NCBI RefSeq assembly: GCF_019400745.1
Contig: NZ_WJIB01000004.1
Coordinates: 124,001-188,000, forward strand
DNA from: Cohnella sp. CFH 77786
GTDB taxonomy: Bacteria; Bacillota; Bacilli; Paenibacillales; Paenibacillaceae
Direction of reading: 5' to 3'
Length of the DNA stretch: 64,000 bases
Positions within the stretch are counted from its first letter, which is position 1. Each line of letters starts with the position of its first letter. A program made the translations under genes and the position numbers. The notes under the pieces were generated by a model. That model was not told where the DNA came from. It ran no database searches and saw only the letters and a program-made list of their open reading frames with translations. Shown in pieces: positions 37,763-46,585 of this stretch.

Positions 37763-38998
37763 TCATCCTTCCGTCCGTATCTCCAGCCCCAGCTTGCGCG
37801 CCGCCCAGGCGGTCGTGCTGGCCTGCACGAGAATCGTCAGCATGATCGCCATGAAGGTTACCGAGGCGATCACGTCCGCATGGGGAACGCCCATCCCCGC
37901 GATCATCCCCGAGAGGGCCGCCGGAATCACGCCGGTCTCCCGCACCCATACCATGAAAAGCAGCTCCTTCGGCGTCCATTCGGCCTTCCGGTGCGGCAAA
38001 GCGCATGCGTATACCGTAAGCGGCCGCGCGACCGCCATCAGGACGAGCACCGCGATCAGGCTCTGCCACCAGTACTCGGCCACCAGCCGGAAATCGACCT
38101 GGCTCCCGAGCAAGACGAAAATGAGCATCCGCATCATGACCGTCAAGTTGTCGGAGAAGTGGGTCATTTCCGTTTCCTTATGCGCCATGTGTACGCCGAA
38201 CGTCGGAGCGTTGCCCCAGACAAGACCGGCGACGAACGTGGCCATGAACCCGCTCACGTGAAGGAGATCACCGATCACGTAGGCGGCGAGGGCGAGCGCC
38301 AGCATGGCGATGGTCGTATAATCTCCGAAAATGCCCAGCATCTTGTGCCCGACCAGATACAGCACGACAAACGCAAGCGCCGCTCCGGCGAGGATGCCTC
38401 CAACCGCGGTGTACAGGAATTCCCCGATCATCGGCCCCGCTTGGAGTGCCTGCTTCCCCGTCGCTGCTGCCAGAAGGGCGAACGTCACGATGGAGCCGGT
38501 GGCGTCGTTGAAGGCGGATTCGCTTTCGACGGTTTCGCGCACCTTGTCCCGAATGCGGACTTGCCGGAAGACGGGGATGATCGAGGCCGGATCCGTGGAC
38601 GCGATGACCGCGGCCGCGAGGAATGCGTACAGCCAATCGATTCCGAATGCATAATGGATGGCGGCACCCGTTACCCCAACCGTGATCAGGACGCCCGGTA
38701 CGCTGAGCAGCCCGACGGTCCATCCGACCTTCTTCAATCCCTTCAGCCGAATATTCCTTCCCCCGTCGAATAGAATGAGCGCGGAACCGGCGACCAGTAT
38801 GAGCTGGTTCGTAAGGGAGCTGCTCGTTTCGTTCACCCAGTGAAGTCCTTGCCCAAGCGCCATCCCCGCCGCGATGAAAAGCACGACGTCCGGCAGTCGA
38901 AGCCATCCCGCGATTTTGCCTGCCAACGTACCCGCCGCGATGATGATGAGAAACAACAGGAACAAGTGGTGAATCATTTCCGTCGCTTGGTTTTCCAT
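37763..38998 (-). CDS. Cation:proton antiporter, CPA1 (NhaP-like) family
   Basis: A 411-residue protein with about 12 membrane helices. The family hallmarks are AVIASTDPASIIPVFRQVRI, with the TDP of the unwound helix, and ETVESESAFNDATGSIVTFA, with the ion-binding ND motif. ALILFDGGRNIRLKGLKK is the typical third-helix end. There is no cytosolic TrkA domain. It likely exchanges Na+ or K+ for H+; the ion cannot be read from sequence. Monocistronic. Confidence 0.9.
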   Translation of the reverse strand: MENQATEMIHHLFLLFLIIIAAGTLAGKIAGWLRLPDVVLFIAAGMALGQGLHWVNETSSSLTNQLILVAGSALILFDGGRNIRLKGLKKVGWTVGLLSVPGVLITVGVTGAAIHYAFGIDWLYAFLAAAVIASTDPASIIPVFRQVRIRDKVRETVESESAFNDATGSIVTFALLAAATGKQALQAGPMIGEFLYTAVGGILAGAALAFVVLYLVGHKMLGIFGDYTTIAMLALALAAYVIGDLLHVSGFMATFVAGLVWGNAPTFGVHMAHKETEMTHFSDNLTVMMRMLIFVLLGSQVDFRLVAEYWWQSLIAVLVLMAVARPLTVYACALPHRKAEWTPKELLFMVWVRETGVIPAALSGMIAGMGVPHADVIASVTFMAIMLTILVQASTTAWAARKLGLEIRTEG

Positions 38999-39159
38999 AC
39001 TCGAACGACCGCTTCCTTCTCCTCATGATGGAACGTGCCTGATGCCTCTACCGATCATGCTCCCATCATAATCAACCCGGCAGTCATGGACAAGACCAAC
39101 GACGAACCGAGTCGGCCCGTAACGATCGGCCCCGTCGGTACAGGGAGCCGCCCGAAACG

Positions 39160-39199
39160 GAAAAACCGCCGAAGGCGAGAAGTCTCGCGATCGGCGGTT
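39160..39199 (-). terminator. Terminator after trxA
   Basis: Minus strand AACCGCC (39193-39199) pairs with GGCGGTT (39164-39170), with an inner CGCGAG/CTCG stem, followed by TTTTCCG. Confidence 0.85.
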
Positions 39200-39253
39200 G
39201 TGCCATTCAAATGCTCGGAATCAGGCGCAGCCGTTGTAACTTGTTGGGCCCGA

Positions 39254-39565
39254 TTAGACCAAGTTTTGAATTTTGGCTTGCAGAGCGGCTTTGCTTTGCA
39301 GGCCGACGAGTTTGTCGACCGGCTGGCCGTCTTTGAACAGGATAAGCGTCGGAATGCTCATGACGCCGAATTGGCTCGCCAGTTCCGGCTCTTCGTCCAC
39401 GTTGACTTTCGCGATCGTCGCTTGGCCTTTCAGTTCTTCGGCAAGCTCTTCCACGATCGGAAGCTGCATTTTGCAAGGTCCGCACCACGGAGCCCAGAAG
39501 TCCAAGAGGGATACCCCTTGCGCGACCGTTTCATTGAAATTGTCTTTCGTGATAGCGACTGCCAT
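39254..39565 (-). CDS. trxA: Thioredoxin
   Basis: A 103-residue classical thioredoxin with the redox motif WAPWCGPCK at residues 28-36 and the conserved cis-proline in VMSIPTLILFKDG. ATG 39565 (MAVAITKDNFNE) is chosen because GGAG stands nine bases before it and the family begins there. It reduces cytosolic disulfides, receiving electrons from thioredoxin reductase. It lies 87 bp downstream of an Rrf2 regulator in the same direction, so it may share that gene's operator control. Confidence 0.96.
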   Translation of the reverse strand: MAVAITKDNFNETVAQGVSLLDFWAPWCGPCKMQLPIVEELAEELKGQATIAKVNVDEEPELASQFGVMSIPTLILFKDGQPVDKLVGLQSKAALQAKIQNLV

Positions 39566-39652
39566 TTCACATCTCTCCTTCGGGTAAAATGGAAAACGAG
39601 TAAATCGGATATGATGATCGGGCACCTCTAATATGCCCGTTACACCCCGGCT

Positions 39653-40078
39653 CTAAGCCTGTTGCTTGGCCTTCACCTGCGACAGCATGCGGCCGATCGT
39701 GATCCCTTCGAAATACGCCTCCAGCTGGCGGTCCGCCCCGCAGAACACGGCGTTCATGACTTCCGCCATGTTGGAGCTGACGACGCAATCTTTCTCCGGA
39801 TCGCCGCTGCACCAGCTTGGCGCCAAGGAACCTGCCGCCAGCGAGCGATACACGTCCGCCAGGGTCACTTCGTCCGGATCGCGGGACAGCCGGTATCCGC
39901 CGCCGGATCCTTCACGGGTTCCGATGAAGCCGTGCTTGCGGAGGCAGCCCATCACTTTGCGGACCCGGACCGGATTGGTGCAGACGTTCTCGGCGATCTC
40001 CTCGCTCGTTGCCATTCCTTCGGGTCGGTGAGCCAGCAGCACGAGACTGTGAACGGCTATGACGAATTCACTGTTCAT
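39653..40078 (-). CDS. Rrf2-family transcriptional regulator
   Basis: A 141-residue winged-helix protein: MATSEEIAENVCTNPVRVRK is the recognition region and GSGGGYRLSRDPDEVTLADV the wing and linker of Rrf2 proteins. Three cysteines (in SWCSGDPEKDC and VFCGAD) lie in the region where IscR, NsrR and RsrR bind an Fe-S cluster. The spacing is not that of NsrR or IscR, so cluster binding is only possible, not shown. A perfect dyad at its promoter suggests autoregulation. Confidence 0.88.
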   Translation of the reverse strand: MNSEFVIAVHSLVLLAHRPEGMATSEEIAENVCTNPVRVRKVMGCLRKHGFIGTREGSGGGYRLSRDPDEVTLADVYRSLAAGSLAPSWCSGDPEKDCVVSSNMAEVMNAVFCGADRQLEAYFEGITIGRMLSQVKAKQQA

Positions 40079-40099
40079 GGCTTCTCCTCCCCGCCGGAT

Positions 40100-40122
40100 A
40101 CTGTAATAATATCAGTTACAGT
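40100..40122 (-). promoter_or_regulatory. Operator dyad of the Rrf2 regulator
   Basis: ACTGTAA-N9-TTACAGT, a perfect 7-bp dyad, lies 22 bp upstream of the Rrf2 start codon. Rrf2 proteins bind AT-rich dyads of this size, so it is the likely autoregulatory site. Confidence 0.65.
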
Positions 40123-40198
40123 TGAATTTGTCAACGAGTCGCCGCTGCCATTCGGTATGGTTCCGCTCCGCCCAGCGTTTTATGACGGACGGCCGCTC

Positions 40199-41032
40199 TT
40201 AGAAATCGAAGTTGTCCGGGTCCGCCCCGAACCTGCGGTCCTCGTTTAAGGAATCGATACGGTTCATGTCCTCGGGCGCCAGCTCGAAATCGAACACGTC
40301 CGCGTTCTCGCGGATCCGGGATTCCCGTACCGATTTGGGAATCGTCACGACGCCTTGCTGCAGGTGCCAACGGATCACGATCTGGGCCGGCGTCTTTCCG
40401 TATTGGGCGGCAAGCTCCTGAAGGAGCGGAAGATCGAGGTTGCCTCGCATGAGCGGCCGCCAGGATTCGATCTGGATGCCTTCCTTGCGGCAGAACATCT
40501 GCAGCTTCTTCTGTGTCAGCATCGGATGGAGCTCGACCTGGTTCACCATCGGCTTGATGCGGCAGGAGCCCATCAGGTCCTCGAGGTGGTGGATGTGGAA
40601 GTTGCTGACGCCGATCGCCCGGACTTTGCCTTGGTCGTACAGCTCTTCCATTGCGCGGTATGTATCCTTATATTTGCCCTTCACCGGCCAATGTACCAAA
40701 TATAGGTCGACATAGCCCAGATCCAGCTGCTTGGCGCTCTCTTCGAACGCCCGGAGCGTATTATCGTAGCCTTGCTGGTTGTTCCACACCTTGGTCGTGA
40801 TGAACAAGTTCCCGCGAGGAATCCCGGATGCCCGGACGGCGCGGCCGACACCCGCTTCGTTGCCGTACATCGAAGCCGTGTCGACGCCCAGATATCCGGC
40901 TTTCAATGCCTCGGAGACGGCCTTCTCCACCTCTTCGCCCTCTTGGGTCCGCCATACGCCCAAGCCCAGACGCGGCATTTCCACGCCGTTCAGCAGCTCG
41001 GCTTTCGATTCGATCGTCAATTTCACGTTCAT
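40199..41032 (-). CDS. Aldo/keto reductase
   Basis: A 277-residue NADPH-dependent reductase of the AKR5-like group. The catalytic tetrad is readable: Asp in GVDTASMYGNE, the Tyr of the same motif, Lys in FITTKVWNN, and His in LYLVHWPVKGKY. The cofactor loop is VTIPKSVRESRIRENADVFD. It probably reduces small aldehydes such as methylglyoxal. GGAGGAGG precedes the ATG, and the leader carries the hairpin shared with the gene at 33661. Confidence 0.92.
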   Translation of the reverse strand: MNVKLTIESKAELLNGVEMPRLGLGVWRTQEGEEVEKAVSEALKAGYLGVDTASMYGNEAGVGRAVRASGIPRGNLFITTKVWNNQQGYDNTLRAFEESAKQLDLGYVDLYLVHWPVKGKYKDTYRAMEELYDQGKVRAIGVSNFHIHHLEDLMGSCRIKPMVNQVELHPMLTQKKLQMFCRKEGIQIESWRPLMRGNLDLPLLQELAAQYGKTPAQIVIRWHLQQGVVTIPKSVRESRIRENADVFDFELAPEDMNRIDSLNEDRRFGADPDNFDF

Positions 41033-41047
41033 TCCTCCTCTAATAGG

Positions 41048-41121
41048 GAGTTTGACGGAGTCAAACTCTCACCGCTTCAGGGAGTTTGACGTCTTATAGG
41101 GAGCTTGCATGAGCAAACTCT
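41048..41121 (-). promoter_or_regulatory. Leader hairpin cluster of the aldo/keto reductase gene
   Basis: The element at 41048-41068 is the exact reverse complement of the one at 33618-33638: arms GAGTTTGAC and GTCAAACTC. Further upstream on the minus strand a variant, GAGTTTG-CTCATG-CAAGCTC, and a single half-site (GTCAAACTCCCT) follow, so the hairpin has been multiplied here. Confidence 0.7.
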
Positions 41122-41266
41122 CCCCGCTCAAACTCTCTCCTCACGCAAAACCAAACGCTCTCCATTTTACCATGCCCCCGAGCAGGCCGCACGTTGTACC
41201 GAGGCCTTTCGTCTGCCATACTGGGGATACCGCGTTACCATTCCGAAAGACGAGGTGAGCTGCTCC

Positions 41267-41929
41267 GTGAAAATCGATGTGTATTCCGATATGATCTGCC
41301 CTTGGTGCCGGATCGGCAAGAAAAACATGTACGACGCGATCATGGCGTGGGCCTCCGAAGTGAACGAAACGATTCCCGTGACCTACCGCGCCTACCAGCT
41401 GGATCCGACGCTTCCTCCGGAAGGCAAGCCGTTCCGTCAAGAGATGGAAGCCAAGTTCGGCGGAGCCGGGCGGCTGGATCCGATGCTGCAGAGGGTGACC
41501 GAAGCGGGCGCCGGCATCGGCCTCACGTTCCGCTTCGACCGAGTTACGCGGATGCCGAATACGCTCCTGGCCCACCGGATCACCGCGATCCTCCCCGCGG
41601 AACTCCGGCAACCGTGGGTCGACGCCGTCATGGACGCCCATTTCGAGGAGGGCCGGGATATCGCGCAGGCGGACGTGCTGTTCGAACTGGCTTCCGGCAT
41701 CGGAGCGGATCCGGAAGACCTTCGTCCGCGTTTAGCGGCCGGGGAAGGCACGGCCGAGGTCGAACGCGATTTCGAGACGGCGAGGAACCTGGGCATTACC
41801 GGCGTGCCGTTCTTCATTATCAACGGAAAGTACGCCTTGTCCGGCGCTTACCCTTCGGCGCAATTCCTCGCCGCCTTCCGGAAGATCGCCCAGGAAGAAG
41901 CCGCTTCTTCCCCATCCGCCGAATCTTGA
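41267..41929 (+). CDS. DsbA-family oxidoreductase, FrnE-like
   Basis: A 220-residue cytoplasmic thioredoxin-fold protein with the active-site motif DMICPWCRIGKK (Cys10 and Cys13 region) and the helical insertion typical of FrnE proteins. The cis-proline loop is GITGVPFFIINGKYALSGAY. GTG 41267 is chosen because GAGGTGAG precedes it; upstream in-frame codons overlap the palindrome cluster. No signal peptide. Likely a disulfide or glutathione-type exchange enzyme; substrate unknown. Confidence 0.88.
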   Translation: MKIDVYSDMICPWCRIGKKNMYDAIMAWASEVNETIPVTYRAYQLDPTLPPEGKPFRQEMEAKFGGAGRLDPMLQRVTEAGAGIGLTFRFDRVTRMPNTLLAHRITAILPAELRQPWVDAVMDAHFEEGRDIAQADVLFELASGIGADPEDLRPRLAAGEGTAEVERDFETARNLGITGVPFFIINGKYALSGAYPSAQFLAAFRKIAQEEAASSPSAES

Positions 41930-41937
41930 GCATGCGG

Positions 41938-41967
41938 AAACACCCGAACAGGGTGTTTTTTATTTCC
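41938..41967 (+). terminator. Terminator after the FrnE-like gene
   Basis: AACACCC-GAACA-GGGTGTT stem followed by TTTTATTTCC. Confidence 0.88.
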
Positions 41968-41998
41968 TAGAATGGAACTGCCCCGCTTCGAAATCCAC

Positions 41999-42066
41999 TT
42001 TACACAACGTTCGTAAACGATTCCCATTTTTACAAGTCCATGCACTCCGTCTAATCTCCTTTTTAC
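41999..42066 (+). promoter_or_regulatory. Candidate Pho-box region upstream of the PhoX-tat operon
   Basis: TTTACA (41999), TTCGTA (42010), TTCCCA (42021) and TTTACA (42029) recur with 11, 11 and 8-base spacing, and another TTTACA is at 42062. PhoP of Bacilli binds TT(A/C/T)ACA repeats spaced about 11 bp, so phosphate control is plausible for a phosphatase operon. Two of the hexamers are poor matches. Confidence 0.4.
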
Positions 42067-42122
42067 ATGGGCCGCCTATGCTTGTATTGTTGGGCCAATC
42101 ATGTACTGGGGAGTGTGCACGA

Positions 42123-43796
42123 ATGGAAAAACAAATGGACCGCCGCAAGTTCTTGTCTTACCTGGGGACGGGTGCCGCCGCGCTGGCCGCCGCATCGGCC
42201 GGACTGGGCACTCTGGAAGGCAAAGCTTCCGCGGCATCGAAAACCGCAGACCATCTGTTCGGATTCAAAACGAACCGGGTGAGCGGGTACTTCGAGCCGA
42301 TCCAGCCTTCGAGCGAAGATCAGCTCATTCTTCCGAAAGGCTTTCAATATGACGTGGTAGCCGCGTTCGACGACGTCATCAACAAGGACGGGGACAAATT
42401 CGGCCAAGGCTGCGATTACAACGCGTTCTTCCCGATTGACGGCTCGAATAACCGCGGACTGCTGGTCACCAATCACGAGTACACGAACATTTTCCTCCAC
42501 GGTCCGATCAAGGACGGCAAAATGACGGCCGAGCAAATCAAAAACGAGCTGTACTATCAAGGCATGTCGGTCATCGAAGTGTATCAGGACGAGAACGGCG
42601 CGTGGAAAATGGACACGAAGTCCAAATACGCCCGCCGCATCAACGGCTTCTCGAAATTCGAGCTAACCGGTCCGGCCAAAGGGTCTTCCGCGGTGGGCAA
42701 CGTCTCCACCGTCACGGGCACGTTCGCCAACTGCTCCGGGGGCGTCACGCTGTGGAACACGGTCATGTCCTGCGAGGAGAACTTCTCCACCACCGCGTCT
42801 GCCGCAAGCCTCAATGCCACGCACTACGGATGGGTCGTCGAGATGGATCCGTTCGATGGTTCGTTCCTGCGGAAGCATACGGCGCTCGGCCGTTTCAACC
42901 ACGAGAACACCGCCATGGGACTGGCCAAAGACGGCCGCGTCGTCGTCTACATGGGCGATGACAAGAAAGACGCCTGCGTTTACAAATTCGTTTCCAAAAA
43001 CAAGTACAACCCGAGCGCCGGGAAGGGCAACTCGAACCTGCTCTCCGAAGGCACGCTGTACGTGGCGAACCTGAAGAAGGGCCAATGGATCGCGCTCACG
43101 ATCGAAGCCGTCAAGAAAGTGCTCGAGAGCGCCAGCTTCAAAGCGCCTTCCGGCGTGAAGGGCACGAAGGAAGACCTGCTGAAGATGTTCCAAACTCAAG
43201 GGGACGTCGTCACGAACTGCCATGAAGCGGCTCTGCTGCTGGGCGGCATGCCGACCGACCGTCCGGAAGATATCGAGATTTCGCCGTTCGACAACACCGT
43301 GTTCATCTGCCACACGAATAACGACAACCACGGCAACATCCACGGTCACATCACCCGCATTTTCGAAAAAGACAACGATTTGGGCGCCACCGAGTTCGAC
43401 TTCGAAATTTTCGCGGCAGGGGGCCGGCAATCGGGCTTCAGCTCCCCAGACAACCTGGCTTTCGATTCGAACGGCAACCTATGGGTCGTGACGGACATTT
43501 CCTCGAGCAGCCTGGGCAAAGGCGTGTACACCCCCTTCATGAACAACGGCTTGTTCGTCATCCCGACCTCGGGTCCGAGCAAAGGCGACGCGCTGCAGTT
43601 CGCTTCCGGGCCGGTTGAGTGCGAAATGACGGGACCGTTCTTCACGCCGGACGAAAGAACGTTGTTCCTGTCCATTCAGCATCCGGGCGAAGAAACGTCC
43701 GACCTCAGCAAGCCCACCAGCCTGTGGCCGCACCGCCCGGGCGATAAAATCCCGCGCGAAGCGGTCGTGGCGATCCGCGGCTTCAAGCTCGGCTAA
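42123..43796 (+). CDS. PhoX/DUF839-family phosphatase, Tat-exported
   Basis: A 557-residue protein with a twin-arginine signal at the N-terminus (MDRRKFLSYLGTGAAALAAA) and an Ala-x-Ala cleavage region. The PhoX-type beta-propeller is marked by GCDYNAFFPIDGSNNRGLLV then TNHEYTN, MSCEENFSTTA, and FDSNGNLWVVTDISSS. PhoX enzymes are Ca2+/Fe3+-dependent alkaline phosphatases acting outside the membrane. It is followed directly by tatA and tatC, as with the phoD-tatAd-tatCd operon of B. subtilis, so the pair is probably its dedicated exporter. Confidence 0.9.
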   Translation: MEKQMDRRKFLSYLGTGAAALAAASAGLGTLEGKASAASKTADHLFGFKTNRVSGYFEPIQPSSEDQLILPKGFQYDVVAAFDDVINKDGDKFGQGCDYNAFFPIDGSNNRGLLVTNHEYTNIFLHGPIKDGKMTAEQIKNELYYQGMSVIEVYQDENGAWKMDTKSKYARRINGFSKFELTGPAKGSSAVGNVSTVTGTFANCSGGVTLWNTVMSCEENFSTTASAASLNATHYGWVVEMDPFDGSFLRKHTALGRFNHENTAMGLAKDGRVVVYMGDDKKDACVYKFVSKNKYNPSAGKGNSNLLSEGTLYVANLKKGQWIALTIEAVKKVLESASFKAPSGVKGTKEDLLKMFQTQGDVVTNCHEAALLLGGMPTDRPEDIEISPFDNTVFICHTNNDNHGNIHGHITRIFEKDNDLGATEFDFEIFAAGGRQSGFSSPDNLAFDSNGNLWVVTDISSSSLGKGVYTPFMNNGLFVIPTSGPSKGDALQFASGPVECEMTGPFFTPDERTLFLSIQHPGEETSDLSKPTSLWPHRPGDKIPREAVVAIRGFKLG

Positions 43797-43827
43797 TTCG
43801 CGAAACCTTAAATAGGAGGCTTTCCCT

Positions 43828-44082
43828 ATGCCATTCGGAAATATCGGGATCGGCGGACTTATCCTGATCCTCATCATCGCATTGATTATTTTCGGACCGT
43901 CCAAGCTGCCGGAGCTCGGCCGCGCCTTCGGACGCACGCTCAGCGAGTTCAAGAACGCGACCCGGGAGATGGTGAACGGCTCCTCCTCCTCCGATCAAGA
44001 GGAGAAGGCCGGCAACAAAGAAGCGGCTGCCGCTTCGGAAGCGGCTCCGCGCCTGGTCTCGGCCGAATCCAAGCAAGGGTAG
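43828..44082 (+). CDS. tatA: Sec-independent translocase subunit TatA
   Basis: An 84-residue TatA with one N-terminal membrane helix ([20 protein letters not shown]), the [17 protein letters not shown] hinge and amphipathic helix, and a charged, disordered tail. Its Phe-Gly hinge is the family signature. GGAGG precedes the start. It lies between the PhoX gene and tatC, so it is part of a minimal TatAC pathway for a folded substrate. Confidence 0.95.
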   Translation: MPFGNIGIGGLILILIIALIIFGPSKLPELGRAFGRTLSEFKNATREMVNGSSSSDQEEKAGNKEAAAASEAAPRLVSAESKQG

Positions 44083-44092
44083 GCGAACGCGG

Positions 44093-44833
44093 GTGAAAGG
44101 GAAGGGGCAAGGAAACAACCCGGAAACCAGCTTCGTCGGCCACCTGGACGAGATGCGCCGCCGCTTGATTTTTACCCTGATCGCGTTCGCGGTCTCGCTG
44201 TGCGGCGCATTCCTCTACGTGCAGGAGATTTACCGGTGGCTGGTGCGGAATTTGGATCAGAAGCTGGCCATCCTGGCGCCTTCCGACGTCTTGTGGGTGT
44301 ACCTGAAGCTGGCGGGCGTGGTCGCCATTGCCGTCACGCTGCCGATCGCCGGTTACCAGATCTGGCGGTTCGTGTCGCCGGCTCTGCGGCCCCAAGAGCG
44401 TCGGGCGACGCTGGCCTATATCCCGTGGCTGGCCGTCCTGTTCGTCGCGGGGATCGCATTCGGCTACTGGATCATCTATCCGATGGTGCTTCAGTTTCTG
44501 GAAAGCATGTCGGGCGATTTCGAAACCGTGTATACGGCGGACAAGTATTTCTCGTTCATGCTCAGCGTGACGGTTCCGTTCGGCCTGCTGTTCGAAATGC
44601 CGGTGACGGTCATGTTCCTGACCCGCCTCGGGATCCTGAATCCCGCCCGGCTCGCCAAAGCCCGCAAGCTGTCCTATTTCGCGCTGACCGTGACGGCCGT
44701 ACTGATCACGCCGCCGGACATCGTGTCCGACATCATCGTCGTGATCCCGCTGTTCCTGCTGTACGAAGTGAGCGTCGCGTTGTCGAAAATCATTTACCGG
44801 AAACGGATAGAAACAAGGGCAGAGGCCGCGTGA
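44093..44833 (+). CDS. tatC: Sec-independent translocase subunit TatC
   Basis: A 246-residue protein with six membrane helices that recognises twin-arginine signals. The N-terminal signature SFVGHLDEMRRRLIFTLIAF contains the conserved Glu used in signal binding. PALRPQERRATLAYIP and FGYWIIYPMVLQFL are typical. GTG start, ten bases after tatA; the terminator stem overlaps its last codons. Confidence 0.95.
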   Translation: MKGKGQGNNPETSFVGHLDEMRRRLIFTLIAFAVSLCGAFLYVQEIYRWLVRNLDQKLAILAPSDVLWVYLKLAGVVAIAVTLPIAGYQIWRFVSPALRPQERRATLAYIPWLAVLFVAGIAFGYWIIYPMVLQFLESMSGDFETVYTADKYFSFMLSVTVPFGLLFEMPVTVMFLTRLGILNPARLAKARKLSYFALTVTAVLITPPDIVSDIIVVIPLFLLYEVSVALSKIIYRKRIETRAEAA

Positions 44834-44852
44834 ATGCGCGGTCTCTTTTTTA
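44821..44852 (+). terminator. Terminator of the PhoX-tatA-tatC operon
   Basis: AGAGGCCGCG-N6-CGCGGTCTCT followed by TTTTTTATTTC. The 5' arm lies within the tatC end. Confidence 0.9.
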
Positions 44853-44875
44853 TTTCGCCTATGCATCTCGCAGAG

Positions 44876-45003
44876 CTATGAATATAGGGTACGCGAGCCG
44901 CTTTTTTACCGACTGCCTCGCGAATCCGCGAAAATAGTGTCCGTGCGCCGCTATTTCGCTCGCCTCCCCACTAATCCGCCAAAATAGTGTCTGTGCGCCG
45001 CTT
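44876..45003. repeat. Second copy of the 50-bp repeat family (about 2.5 units)
   Basis: CCGCGAAAATAGTGT at 44926 and CCGCCAAAATAGTGT at 44976 are exactly 50 bp apart, with a more decayed unit before them. The core CCGCCAAAATA(A/G)TGTC and the CGCTATTTC segment correspond to the 2.3-2.7 kb array. It occupies the gap between tatC and the COG2509 gene. Confidence 0.8.
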
Positions 45004-45098
45004 GGTGCAGACAGACAGCACCATATTGGCGCGAGTTTGTTTGTTTTTCCCCCATTTGGAGAGTCAGCCGTGGACATCACCATCTGCACGCGCCGCCG

Positions 45099-46535
45099 CT
45101 ATCCAGCCGCTTGTTCGGCGATGGCGCGGGCGATCCAGACGCCGGCGGCGCCCGCCTGGGCCAGGCCGCGGGTGACGCCGGCTCCGTCGCCGCCGCAATA
45201 GAGGCCGGCGATTTCCGTTTCCAGCGACTCGCTCAGCTTCGGCCGGGCGGAGTAGAACTTCGCCTCCACGCCGTAGAACAGCGTGTGCTCGGAGGCGATG
45301 CCGGGCGTCACCTTGTCCAGCGCCTCCACCATTTCGATCAGGCTCTTCATCGTATTGTACGGCAGAACGAGGCCCAGGTCCCCCGGGACCGCTTCCCGCA
45401 GCGTCGGCTCGATGAAGCCTTCCTTGATCCGGCCGTCCGTCGACCGGCGGCCGCGGAGGATGTCACCGTACTTCTGCACGATGACGCCGCCGCCCGACAA
45501 ATCGTTCGCCCGCTTGCAAATCTCCCGCGCGTATTCGTTCGGCTTATCGAACGGCTCGGTGAACTTGTGCGACACGAGCAACGCGAAGTTCGTGTTCGCC
45601 GAGCCTAGCGCCGGATCCTTGAAGGCGTGCCCGTTGGCCGCCATGACGCCGCTGTGGTTCTCCACGACGACGTGGCCCGACGGGTTGCTGCAGAAGGTAC
45701 GGACCCGCGTTCCCACGGACGTGTTGAAGACGAACTTCCCTTCGTACAGATGCTCGTTGATTTCCCGCATGACGACGTCCGACGTTTCGACGCGCACGCC
45801 GACATCCACCTGGTTGTTCACCATTTGCAGGCGGCGCTTCTTCAGCACATCGGCCAGCCAAGCGGAACCGTCGCGCCCGGGCGCCACGACCACGCGCGGC
45901 GCTTCGATCTCTTCGCCGTTTTTGAGCAGGATCCCCCTCACCTGATGGGAACCGCCCCCCTTCACCGTCAGCAAGTCCGCGACTTCCGTCTTGAACCGCA
46001 TGTCGACGCGCTCCATCAGATACGCATAGATCGACTTCAGGATTTGAAGGTTCTGTTCCGTTCCCAAGTGACGCACCTGCGCGCGCAGCAGCTTCAGCCC
46101 GGCGGCATAGCCCCTGCGCTCGATGTCGCGGACGACGCCGGTCGTCGGATCGGTCACCTGCGGCGTCGCGCCGTGCTCCAGATTGATTTCGTCCACATAC
46201 CGGATCAAGCTCAAAACTTGCGAAGGCGGCAAATAATCCGTCAACCAGCCCCCGAACTCCGTCGTGATGTTGAATTTGCCGTCGCTGTACGCGCCCGCCC
46301 CTCCGAAACCGGCCGTGATCGAGCAGGCCGGCAAGCAGCCGGCATATTCCTTCTTGCCGGCCGGCGGCGGGCACAGCTCGATTTTATTGTCCAGAATGGG
46401 ACAGTGGCGGTGGTGAATGTCATGCCCTTTATCCACGAGAAGCACCTTGAGCCCCGGCGCTTTCCTCGTTAGTTCATAGCAAGCGAATATACCCGCCGGC
46501 CCCGCGCCGACCACGATGACATCATAGTTGCTCAT
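45099..46535 (-). CDS. COG2509-type FAD-dependent dehydrogenase
   Basis: A 478-residue flavoprotein. The FAD motif DVIVVGAGPAGIFACYELTR opens the protein. HHRHCPILDNKIELCPPP and SITAGFGGAGAYSDGKFN, and the C-terminal GLYCGGDGAGVTRGLAQAGA, are typical of COG2509 dehydrogenases, whose substrate is unknown. I take ATG 46535 (MSNYDV), with GGAGG about eleven bases upstream; an in-frame ATG at 46553 is an alternative. It stands alone behind a purine-class riboswitch, which links it to purine metabolism. Confidence 0.88.
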   Translation of the reverse strand: MSNYDVIVVGAGPAGIFACYELTRKAPGLKVLLVDKGHDIHHRHCPILDNKIELCPPPAGKKEYAGCLPACSITAGFGGAGAYSDGKFNITTEFGGWLTDYLPPSQVLSLIRYVDEINLEHGATPQVTDPTTGVVRDIERRGYAAGLKLLRAQVRHLGTEQNLQILKSIYAYLMERVDMRFKTEVADLLTVKGGGSHQVRGILLKNGEEIEAPRVVVAPGRDGSAWLADVLKKRRLQMVNNQVDVGVRVETSDVVMREINEHLYEGKFVFNTSVGTRVRTFCSNPSGHVVVENHSGVMAANGHAFKDPALGSANTNFALLVSHKFTEPFDKPNEYAREICKRANDLSGGGVIVQKYGDILRGRRSTDGRIKEGFIEPTLREAVPGDLGLVLPYNTMKSLIEMVEALDKVTPGIASEHTLFYGVEAKFYSARPKLSESLETEIAGLYCGGDGAGVTRGLAQAGAAGVWIARAIAEQAAG

Positions 46536-46585
46536 CTCTTCAGTCGCCTCCATTCGAATCCGTTCGCGCCCCCGGCAGACAACGC

